A stretch of DNA of 23,132 nt from positions 1 through 23,132 of the forward strand of contig CAYVAU010000020.1 of assembly GCA_964448445.1 (NCBI GenBank), read 5' to 3'. Below are positions 1 to 6,679 of the stretch, piece after piece (position 1 is the first letter of the stretch; each line of letters starts with the position of its first letter). A program made the translations under genes and the position numbers. The DNA comes from B73-G16 sp964448445 (lineage in GTDB: Bacteria > Desulfobacterota > B13-G15). The notes under the pieces were generated by a model. It was not told the DNA's origin and did not search any database. It saw only the letters and a list, made by a program, of their open reading frames with translations.

Positions 1-874
1 AGCCTATTGCCGCGGGAAGGCCGGAATCGGGGGTGGGGATCACCACCTCGGCGGGGGCCGGGAATTCCTCGGCCAACTCCACCCCAAGTTGTCTCCGAAC
101 CTGGTAAACGCTATGGCCGAAGAGGAAACTGTCGGGACGGGCGAAGTAGATGAACTCGAAGATGCACTGTTTGGGCTTCACCTTGGGAAAGGGGAAGAAG
201 GAATGGAGCTGCTCCCCTTCGAAGAGCAGCACCTCGCCCGGCTCCACCTCCCTGACGAACTCCGCACCGATCAGATCAAAGGCACAGGTTTCCGAGCTCA
301 CCACCCATCCCCTCTTGAGTTTTCCCAGCACAAGGGGTCTGAAACCGTGAGGATCCCGTGCAACTATCAACTCCTTCTCGGTCAGCAGCACCAGGGAATA
401 GGCCCCTTCCACGGCTCCCAGCGCCGCTATTAATCGTTCCACAGTCGACTGGGCCCTTGCACGGGAAAAGAGATGGATTATCACTTCGGTGTCGGAGGTG
501 GATTGGAAGATGGCCCCTTCCGATTCAAGCTCCTTCCTTATGAGACCGGCATTGGTGAGGTTGCCGTTGTGGGCGATGGCGACACCACCCCGCGAGTAGT
601 CGAAGATGAGGGGTTGCAGGTTTTTGGGATGGCTAGAACCGGTGGTGGAGTACCTCACGTGGCCTATGGCCATGGATCCCGGCAGTTTCCTCAGAGTGTC
701 CTGATCGAAGATGTCGGCTACAAGCCCCATCTCCCGATGGTAATAAAGGGCCTTGCCGTCGGAGCTGACAATACCCGCCCCTTCCTGGCCCCGGTGTTGG
801 AGGGCATAAAGGCCAAGGTAGGTGAGGTTTGCCGCCTCCGGGTGGCCGTATACGCCGAAGATACCGCAGTCCAT
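1..874 (-). CDS. purF: Amidophosphoribosyltransferase, N-terminal part (cut by window edge)
   Basis: First committed step of purine synthesis: transfers glutamine amide nitrogen to PRPP to give phosphoribosylamine, in the cytosol. About 291 codons are present. They hold the whole class-II glutamine amidotransferase domain: the start reads MDCGIFGVYG with the nucleophile at Cys3, followed by LQHRGQEGAGIV, GHVRYSTTG, HNGNLTNA, TSDTEVI and the YFARPDS box. The sequence ends near PTPDSGLPAAIG, at the entry to the phosphoribosyltransferase domain, so the PRPP loop lies outside. The ATG shares its A with the ruvB stop (TGATG), which suggests translational coupling. A purine-rich AGAGGG lies about 10 bases upstream, and no other in-frame ATG, GTG or TTG occurs just upstream. 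The two residues before the cysteine would have to be removed for activity. Family assignment is firm. Confidence 0.95.
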   Translation of the reverse strand, partial: MDCGIFGVYGHPEAANLTYLGLYALQHRGQEGAGIVSSDGKALYYHREMGLVADIFDQDTLRKLPGSMAIGHVRYSTTGSSHPKNLQPLIFDYSRGGVAIAHNGNLTNAGLIRKELESEGAIFQSTSDTEVIIHLFSRARAQSTVERLIAALGAVEGAYSLVLLTEKELIVARDPHGFRPLVLGKLKRGWVVSSETCAFDLIGAEFVREVEPGEVLLFEGEQLHSFFPFPKVKPKQCIFEFIYFARPDSFLFGHSVYQVRRQLGVELAEEFPAPAEVVIPTPDSGLPAAIG

Positions 875-1878
875 CAGAAGAGTTCCCTCTGTTGCACAGG
901 AGGTGAAATCCCCAGATACTGATAAGCCCTGCGAGTGGCCACCCTTCCCCTTGGAGTCCTGCGGATGTAGCCCATCTGGATCAAAAAAGGCTCGTGGAAG
1001 TCCTCTATAGTATCCCTCTCCTCGTTAAGGGCCGCACAAAGGGTCTCTATCCCCACGGGCCCGCCCCCAAACTTCTCCACTATCGTCTTCAGGATGACCC
1101 GATCCATCTTGTCCAGGCCGTAGGAGTCTATCTCCATGAAATCGAGGGCCTCCTTGGCCACCTTGGAATCTATCTCCCCATTGCCCTTCACCTGGGCGTA
1201 ATCCCTCACCCGCCTCAACAACCTCAAGGCCACCCGCGGTGTTCCTCTCGACCGCACAGCTATTTCGAGAGCGCCCTCTGGATCCAGAGTGATCCCGAGG
1301 AGTTTCGAAGCCCTGAGGACGATCCTCTGCAACTCCTCGGCCTTGTAATAATCCAGTCGCAAGATCACCCCAAAGCGCGCCCTGAGGGGACCGGACAACA
1401 GCCCCACCCTGGTGGTCGCCCCTATGAGGGTGAAGCGGGGAAGATCGAGCCTTATAGCCCTTGCCCCCGGTCCCTGGCCTATGACCACATCGAATTTGAA
1501 TTCCTCCATGGCAGGATAAAGGGCTTCTTCTATGGGTTTGCTCAGGCGGTGGATCTCATCGATGAAAAGGACATCCCGGTCCTTGAGATTGGTCAAAATG
1601 GCAGCAAGATCCCCCGGCCTCTCGATGGCCGGTCCCGAAGTTGCCTTGATACCTACACCCAGTTCGTGGGCCACAATGTAAGCAAGGGTCGTCTTACCCA
1701 GGCCCGGCGGTCCGTAAAGGAGGACGTGATCGAGGGGATCCCCCCTTTTTCTGGCTGCCTCCACGTAGACCTCGAGATTCCTTTTGGCATAGTCCTGCCC
1801 GATGTAATCGCTGAAACTCAGAGGACGAACTCTCTCGAGTCCCCTTTCGTCAGTTCTGAGACAGAAACATTCCTTCAC
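874..1878 (-). CDS. ruvB: Holliday junction branch migration ATPase RuvB
   Basis: AAA+ motor that drives branch migration of Holliday junctions with RuvA during recombination repair. The 334-residue length is normal. Visible in order: an N-terminal VRPLSFSDYIGQ box (about 18-28), LDHVLLYGPPGLGKTT with Walker A (about 49-64), Walker B FIDEIH (about 105-110), the sensor GATTRVGLLSGPLRARFG with the arginine-finger region (about 153-170), RGTPRVALRLLRRVRDYA, and a C-terminal winged helix ending FHEPFLIQMGYIRRTPRGR. The start is GTG at 1876-1878; the only nearby ATG is out of frame. No spaced Shine-Dalgarno precedes it, and a TATAAT box ends only 8 bases upstream, so the message is probably leaderless. 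ruvA and ruvC are not adjacent; purF follows with a one-base overlap. Confidence 0.96.
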   Translation of the reverse strand: MKECFCLRTDERGLERVRPLSFSDYIGQDYAKRNLEVYVEAARKRGDPLDHVLLYGPPGLGKTTLAYIVAHELGVGIKATSGPAIERPGDLAAILTNLKDRDVLFIDEIHRLSKPIEEALYPAMEEFKFDVVIGQGPGARAIRLDLPRFTLIGATTRVGLLSGPLRARFGVILRLDYYKAEELQRIVLRASKLLGITLDPEGALEIAVRSRGTPRVALRLLRRVRDYAQVKGNGEIDSKVAKEALDFMEIDSYGLDKMDRVILKTIVEKFGGGPVGIETLCAALNEERDTIEDFHEPFLIQMGYIRRTPRGRVATRRAYQYLGISPPVQQRELF

Positions 1879-1916
1879 CCTTCAGGATTATAGGTAAAAA
1901 GCGATTTATGGGTCAA
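1879..1916 (-). promoter_or_regulatory. Sigma70-type promoter for ruvB-purF, leaderless arrangement
   Basis: On the minus strand a -35 TTGACC lies at 1916-1911, followed by an 18-base spacer and a perfect -10 TATAAT at 1892-1887. Only 8 bases separate the -10 box from the GTG of ruvB. A start point 6-9 bases downstream of the -10 box would put the 5' end at, or within 1-2 bases of, the GTG. The boxes are seen directly; the leaderless reading is inferred. Confidence 0.7.
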
Positions 1917-1932
1917 ATGAAACCCCTTGACC
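1911..1932. repeat. Inverted repeat formed by two back-to-back -35 boxes
   Basis: GGTCAA at 1911-1916 and TTGACC at 1927-1932 are exact reverse complements separated by 10 bases. Each is also the -35 box of one of the two divergent promoters. Polymerase footprints on the two promoters would overlap, so they probably exclude one another. Whether a regulator also reads the palindrome cannot be told from the sequence. Confidence 0.55.
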
Positions 1933-1965
1933 TACGGGATCAAATGCCGATAATCAACACAACAT
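1927..1965 (+). promoter_or_regulatory. Sigma70-type promoter for the glycosyltransferase/GH130 gene, near-leaderless
   Basis: A -35 TTGACC (1927-1932), a 16-base spacer and a -10 GATAAT (1949-1954) sit just before the ATG at 1966. Eleven bases separate the -10 box from the ATG, so the expected leader is about 3-5 bases. These bases are C- and A-rich with no Shine-Dalgarno. The boxes are seen; the start point is inferred. Confidence 0.65.
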
Positions 1966-4900
1966 ATGGAAAGGCGAAGGATTGCGGTAGGGATAGCCCT
2001 GCTGACCGAACACCTTCCTTCCTTCTCCCTTACCCTTGCCTTACAAAGGCTCGATCGACTCCTAAGGGAAGCCTTGCCCCTCGAACCCCTTTATCTTCTG
2101 CCCAAGGAGACCGCTGAGGAAGTCGAGTTCCCTGTAAGTTATGTGGAGGAGGGCTTTGTCGGTTTCCTCATGGAAGCCAAAAGGATGAGGTCCGACCTCA
2201 TGGTCCTGGCCCCGGGCCTCCTGAAGGACGAAGGGGCCCTCGCCCATGCCCTGAAAGGCCTCTCGGAACCCCTGATCGAGGGCAGGACCTCCCTCTGCAT
2301 AGGGGTTTCGGAGACGGCACCCTTGGAAAACCCCCTCTCGACTTTTCTCCTCTATCCCCTGCTCTCCTCCCTTTTCTCCATAAGGATATCGGACCCCTTG
2401 CCCTCCAGTTTCTCGGTAAGCGGAGAGGTCCTCTTGGGCATTTCAGACCCTTCCCGCTATGGTCACTTCGCCTCCCCCTTCCAGCTGATCCTGGAGGCGT
2501 TGGCTTTGGACCGCCCCATCCTGCTGGTTCCCCTTTCCTCTGGCTCTTCGCTCAGGGTTACCGAGCCTTCGGTAATCCGCAAGGTGATAAAGACGGCCTT
2601 CGGGGAGGTGCGCTTCAGGGAAAAGCTCTGGATGAAGAGGGTCGCCTTTCCCGTTGAGACCCCCGCTGTTACGAGGGATTGCCCAAGGCATATCGGCCCT
2701 TCCTTTGAGCCGCCGGACCCGAAGCCCTACCTGCGAAGGTTCCAAAAGGGACTCAACGCCTTTTCACCCCTCTTTGAAAGGTTCATACCGGATGTCTTTG
2801 AAGAACTCAAACCCGAGGGGGACCGTAAAGAACTGAGGGGAGAAAGGTGGGCCCGTGCCATCTACGGGTTGATGCAGTACCTGCGTGACCCGAGGCCCTT
2901 CGGACTCGGTGACCTTTTCAACGCCTTCACGGTCCTCTTTTACGGGAGACTATACTCCCTGCTGGAAAGAATACGTTCTTGGAGGGAACTGGCGACGGAG
3001 ACCGCGGAGGCGGACAGAGTTTTGCTGGCCCTCCTGGAAGGGGAGAGGGGAAATGACGAGAGGGCTTTCTTGGCCCTGGTGGATGAATTCGTCAGGGGAC
3101 ATTACAGAAAACCTCCCCTCCCCAAGGTAACCTACAGGGAGTATGTTCCCGGTATTCCCTTGGTCTTTCCTCACCATTTGAGGGAAGTGCCCTTGGAGGA
3201 GGTCTTTAAGGACCTCCTGGAGGAGAGGCGTAGGGATTTCTGGCGGTTCACAGAGGAACGGTTGGGACTGAGGGAGGGGGGAAGTTCTCGTGAGATAGTT
3301 TCTTCCTTTAGGGACTTCCTGGAGGAAACCGAAAAGGCGCTGCGTAAGTCCCTGGGGGGGAATTTTTGGGAAAGGGAGGGACTGGAGGAGTTCCTTGACA
3401 ACTTCCTTTCCCGTTTCACCCTGGAAAGGATTTTCTGTCTCGGAGACGACGCTTCGGGTTGGTTCCTCGAAAGATTTCCTCCTGCCAAGCTCCTTTCCCT
3501 GGCCAGTTCCCTCAAGGCCCACTCTCCGCGAGAGCTTCTCGCCTTAACCCAGTACACCGAGGGATCCGAATATTGGGAAAACCTGAAGAATCACTTGCGC
3601 GAGGAACTGCGTCCTGATCAATTCCGTGAGGAAACGCGCCGGGTAATGGTGCTTGAGGGTATCCCAGTGCTTAAGGAAACGATCCTGGAACTTGAAACGG
3701 TGGACAAGCTCTCCGGTGTCCTGATCCTCAGGGAATTGCCGCGGGGTCTTGGAGGTCGCTTTCCCTGGCTCGGCTACGTGCTGCTTGTGGCCAAGAATCT
3801 GGTGGAGATGGAGTTCTTCGGGCGGCTGTGGAGATGGGCCTCGCGGAAGCGGAAGGAATTCGGGAGATCCGTGATAGGGGCCATCGAAGGGCATTGGGGG
3901 AGGGATCCCCTGAGTGGCCACAGCTTCTTCGAGGCAATGGTCCACGAGGAAACCATCAAGAGGCTCAAGGCCCTTTCGATCGATCCTTTGGGACAGCTTC
4001 TGGAAGGCTATCCCCTCTGCCTGCAGTTCCCCGACGGGAGGTTCGTGAGCCTTTCGGCTTGGAGCTGGGCAATCCACAGCCTGGAAGGAGGAAAGGGAAA
4101 CCCGGGTCCCCTCTCCTCCATGGTCGAAGCACAGATATTCGCCAAGGATTTCCTGCTGCGGGTTTCGTATAAGGCGGGACTTAAGGATGAGGAAGTGGAA
4201 AGGGTGGTGGGGGAGATGCAGCTTGAGGGCCGGGAATCCCAAAGTCTTCTGGAAGAGCTCTTTCCCGAAGCCTCCGAGGCAAGGGAAGTCAAACCCAAAG
4301 GCCCCCTCTTCATACAAGGGCCCCTGGCGGGAAAGCTCCGGAGGCACCCCTCAAACCCCCTGCTTCGGCCCATTCCCGAACACCCATGGGAATCGAAATT
4401 TGTGTTCAATCCGGCGGCGATAAGGATAAACCAGAACGTGTACCTCCTTTACCGTGCAATGGGCGATGACTGGATATCTCGGATTGGCCTGGCCGTGCTG
4501 GACGACACGGGGATGAGGCTTTTAGAACGCCTACCCGAACCCATATTCTGGCCCCAGGAACCATGGGAGGAGCTGGGATGTGAGGATCCCAGGGTAGTCC
4601 TCATAGACGGGAGACTCTGGATGCTCTATACGGCCTACTCACGGGCTGTGGCCCAAATAGCCCTCGCTTCCATCGATCTTGAGGATTTCCTCCGCGGCAG
4701 GTGGGACAGATGGGTGAGGCATGGACTAGTCTTTCCCGATGAGCCCAACAAGGACGCCATCCTCTTTCCCGAAAGGGTTGACGGAAAATTCGTCCTCATC
4801 CACAGGGTGGAACCCTCGATGTGGATCTCCTTTTCGGAAAACCTCGCCTGTCCTTGGACCTCCAGGGAGCACAAGATCCTGATAGGACCCCGTTCCGGAG

Positions 4901-5292
4901 ACATGTGGGACAGTTTGAAGATCGGAGCAGGGGGTCAACCTCTGAAGACCCGCTACGGGTGGTTCTTGATCTATCACGGGGTCGACAGACACTCAGTTTA
5001 CCGGCTTGGCTCCCTGCTGCTTGACCTTGAGGATCCGAGGAAGGTCCTCTATCGCTCTCCCAATCCCATCCTTGAGCCCGAAGAACCCTATGAGAAGGGG
5101 GAGGAGGGGGCACAGGTTCCCAATGTGGTCTTCACCTGTGGGAATGTCCCCCGGCAGCAAAAGGAGACCCTTGAGCCTGCTGATGAAGTGTTGGTTTACT
5201 ATGGGGCTGCCGATACGGTCATTGGGCTCGCACTGGGTAAGGTCAAGGACCTCGTTCCCTGGCCCCATGGCATCGAAAGGTGGTTCGGATGA
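1966..5292 (+). CDS. Fusion protein: GT81-like glycosyltransferase domain, unassigned middle region, GH130 glycoside phosphorylase/hydrolase domain
   Basis: A 1108-residue cytosolic-looking protein with no signal peptide or clear membrane helix. Residues about 4-230 resemble the GT-A fold of glucosyl-3-phosphoglycerate/mannosylglycerate synthases (GT81): RSDLMVLAPGL (75-85), LLYPLLSSLFSIRISDPL (128-145), then FSVSGE and YG (165-166). Residues about 295-382 resemble the helical tail of that family (W295 onward, VLFYGRLYSLLERI). The usual metal-binding DxD appears as A82-P83-G84. Residues about 386-785 match nothing I recognise. From about 790 to the end is a complete GH130 domain: LRRHPSNPLLRP, FNPAAI, GCEDPR (871-876), NKDAILFPER (928-937), HRVEPSMW (946-953), WDSLKIGAGGQPL, YHGVD (1003-1007), VYYGAAD. 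GH130 members cleave beta-mannosides, many with phosphate; the substrate here is unknown. ATG is chosen because no internal start has a better site. gpsA follows with an ATGA overlap. GH130 is secure; GT81 likeness is by eye. Confidence 0.85.
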   Translation: MERRRIAVGIALLTEHLPSFSLTLALQRLDRLLREALPLEPLYLLPKETAEEVEFPVSYVEEGFVGFLMEAKRMRSDLMVLAPGLLKDEGALAHALKGLSEPLIEGRTSLCIGVSETAPLENPLSTFLLYPLLSSLFSIRISDPLPSSFSVSGEVLLGISDPSRYGHFASPFQLILEALALDRPILLVPLSSGSSLRVTEPSVIRKVIKTAFGEVRFREKLWMKRVAFPVETPAVTRDCPRHIGPSFEPPDPKPYLRRFQKGLNAFSPLFERFIPDVFEELKPEGDRKELRGERWARAIYGLMQYLRDPRPFGLGDLFNAFTVLFYGRLYSLLERIRSWRELATETAEADRVLLALLEGERGNDERAFLALVDEFVRGHYRKPPLPKVTYREYVPGIPLVFPHHLREVPLEEVFKDLLEERRRDFWRFTEERLGLREGGSSREIVSSFRDFLEETEKALRKSLGGNFWEREGLEEFLDNFLSRFTLERIFCLGDDASGWFLERFPPAKLLSLASSLKAHSPRELLALTQYTEGSEYWENLKNHLREELRPDQFREETRRVMVLEGIPVLKETILELETVDKLSGVLILRELPRGLGGRFPWLGYVLLVAKNLVEMEFFGRLWRWASRKRKEFGRSVIGAIEGHWGRDPLSGHSFFEAMVHEETIKRLKALSIDPLGQLLEGYPLCLQFPDGRFVSLSAWSWAIHSLEGGKGNPGPLSSMVEAQIFAKDFLLRVSYKAGLKDEEVERVVGEMQLEGRESQSLLEELFPEASEAREVKPKGPLFIQGPLAGKLRRHPSNPLLRPIPEHPWESKFVFNPAAIRINQNVYLLYRAMGDDWISRIGLAVLDDTGMRLLERLPEPIFWPQEPWEELGCEDPRVVLIDGRLWMLYTAYSRAVAQIALASIDLEDFLRGRWDRWVRHGLVFPDEPNKDAILFPERVDGKFVLIHRVEPSMWISFSENLACPWTSREHKILIGPRSGDMWDSLKIGAGGQPLKTRYGWFLIYHGVDRHSVYRLGSLLLDLEDPRKVLYRSPNPILEPEEPYEKGEEGAQVPNVVFTCGNVPRQQKETLEPADEVLVYYGAADTVIGLALGKVKDLVPWPHGIERWFG

Positions 5293-6260
5293 GGGTTGCG
5301 ATACTGGGAGCGGGAAATCTCGGCACGACCTTGGCAGTTCACCTATCGCGCAAGGGACACGAGGTCGCTCTCTGGACCGTGGAGGAAGACGTCCATCGGC
5401 TGGTCCTCACCCGGAGGGAAAATTTCCGATACCTTCCCGGGGTAAGGCTTCCCGACTCCGTCTCGATAACCATGGATGGATCGGAGGCCTTACACGATGC
5501 GGACTTTGCCCTCCTCACGGTGCCCTCGGATGCCGTAAGGACGGTTGTGAGAGCCTTAAGCCCCTGGCTCAGGAGGGACATAATGATCATAAACTTCGCC
5601 AAAGGCCTCGAACCATCAAGTGGCATGAGGTTGAGCCAGGTAATCCGGGAGGAACTGGGAGGAAAAGTGCCCCTTTCGGTGGTTTCCGGTCCTTCGATAG
5701 CAAGGGAGATCCTCTTGGAGAATCCCACTGCAGTAAGCATTTCCTCAAGGCCCATAGAGCATGCCATCAGGGCAAAGGAACTCCTTGAGGCCCCCTTCTT
5801 TCACCTCCACCCCACTGAGGACATGATAGGCGTGGAGGTGGGGGGGGCTTTCAAGAACGTCTTCGCCATAGCGGCGGGGATCTGCGACGGGCTGGGCCTG
5901 GGAACGAACACAAAGGCGGCGATCGTCACAAGGGGAATGGAGGAGATGGTCCTGCTGGGCAAGGCCTTTGGAGCTTCTGCTACAACCCTTTATGGCCTCT
6001 CGGGATTGGGGGACCTTGTGGTGACGAGCTTCAGTCCCCTGAGTCGGAACAGGCGCTTTGGGGAGAAGATAGCACAGGGGAAGACCCCACAGGAGGCCCA
6101 AACCGAGATAGGGCAGGTGGTGGAAGGCATAAGGGCCACCGAGGTGGCAAAGCGGGTTGCAGAGGAAAGGAAGCTGAAGTTACCCATAGTGGAGGGTCTT
6201 TATCGGATAATCTTCGAGGGCCTCAAAGTGCAGGAGGCCTTCTGGGAGCTGCTGTGGTGA
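5289..6260 (+). CDS. gpsA: NAD(P)-dependent glycerol-3-phosphate dehydrogenase
   Basis: Reduces dihydroxyacetone phosphate to sn-glycerol 3-phosphate for phospholipid and other glycerol conjugates, in the cytosol. 323 residues, normal for the family. The Rossmann motif GAGNLG is at residues 7-12. NFAKGLE carries a substrate lysine (K105), and VVSGPSIARE follows at about 131-140. EVGGAFKNVFAIAAGICDG contains the catalytic lysine (K189), and NTKAAIVTRG and GLSGLGDLVVT lie further on. The ATG at 5289 overlaps the upstream stop as ATGA and gives the expected MRVAILGAG start. A GTG nine bases earlier is possible but would add only three residues. AAAGGTGG lies just upstream as ribosome-binding site. 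The overlap indicates coupled translation with the glycosyltransferase/GH130 fusion. Confidence 0.95.
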   Translation: MRVAILGAGNLGTTLAVHLSRKGHEVALWTVEEDVHRLVLTRRENFRYLPGVRLPDSVSITMDGSEALHDADFALLTVPSDAVRTVVRALSPWLRRDIMIINFAKGLEPSSGMRLSQVIREELGGKVPLSVVSGPSIAREILLENPTAVSISSRPIEHAIRAKELLEAPFFHLHPTEDMIGVEVGGAFKNVFAIAAGICDGLGLGTNTKAAIVTRGMEEMVLLGKAFGASATTLYGLSGLGDLVVTSFSPLSRNRRFGEKIAQGKTPQEAQTEIGQVVEGIRATEVAKRVAEERKLKLPIVEGLYRIIFEGLKVQEAFWELLW

Positions 6261-6277
6261 GATTTTTTGCTTTTTGC

Positions 6278-6292
6278 TATAATGGAAACCCT
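6278..6292 (+). promoter_or_regulatory. Candidate internal promoter -10 box
   Basis: A perfect TATAAT at 6278-6283 follows a T-rich run (6263-6275) directly after the gpsA stop and ends 9 bases before the ATG at 6293. No convincing -35 TTGACA is visible 16-18 bases upstream; the region there reads roughly TGTGGT. The spacing to the ATG mirrors the two leaderless starts near 1920. It may be a chance AT-rich stretch. Confidence 0.4.
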
Positions 6293-6679
6293 ATGGAAAC
6301 TGAGGACTTTAAACGGAACCGTCCTCTTGAATTGCGTCTTATCGCCCACTCAGAGACGGAAGCCGAGATCATCAAGGAACAGGCCCAGGCCCTTTCACGG
6401 GTGAGCAAAAGGATCGAGCAGTATCTCAACGAGCTGGGCCGCTTGAATTCGGAAATCGAGAGATCCCTGAGGGAAGGGGATTTGGAACGGGCAAATGGGC
6501 TCATTGAGCAGTTCAACGAAACGCGCCAGCTGGCTCACAAGTACCTGTACTTCCTCGTGGTCCAGAGGGAAGCTGTAGGCTTCAGGATCCATCCCGATAT
6601 GTCAAAGATCTTTCCCATTCCCCCTCGAAAGAAGCGCGTCGATGGAGTCAAGATACAACAGGATCATAACTCACAATGA
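6293..6679 (+). CDS. Small helical/coiled-coil protein of unknown function
   Basis: I do not recognise this 128-residue protein. It is charged and almost wholly helical by composition. Residues about 20-70 have a heptad-like pattern (AQALSRVSKRIEQYLNELG, then LNSEIERSLREGDLERAN) that suggests a coiled coil. A QFNETRQLAHKYLYFLVVQRE stretch follows, and the C-terminal part has a basic IFPIPPRKKR motif. There is no signal peptide, membrane segment or cysteine cluster. Two starts are possible: ATG at 6293, right after a TATAAT box, or GTG at 6254, which overlaps the gpsA stop and has GGGAG upstream. The longer form adds 13 residues, MVRFFAFCYNGNP, that look unlike the rest, so I prefer 6293. Its 3' end overlaps the next gene by 38 bases, which supports a real, co-translated gene. 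Confidence 0.7.
   Translation: METEDFKRNRPLELRLIAHSETEAEIIKEQAQALSRVSKRIEQYLNELGRLNSEIERSLREGDLERANGLIEQFNETRQLAHKYLYFLVVQREAVGFRIHPDMSKIFPIPPRKKRVDGVKIQQDHNSQ

Noticed and set aside
89..922. Plus-strand open frames at the left edge
   Set aside because: The minus strand encodes an unbroken PurF amidotransferase domain over the same bases.
994..1893. A 299-codon plus-strand open frame opposite ruvB
   Set aside because: Antisense shadow of a clear ruvB gene; its composition lacks any coherent motif.
1901..1965. Repeat-like GGTCAAATG (1911-1919) and GATCAAATG (1938-1946) as a direct-repeat operator
   Set aside because: Only two copies, with a mismatch, and the first is explained by the -35 box of ruvB.
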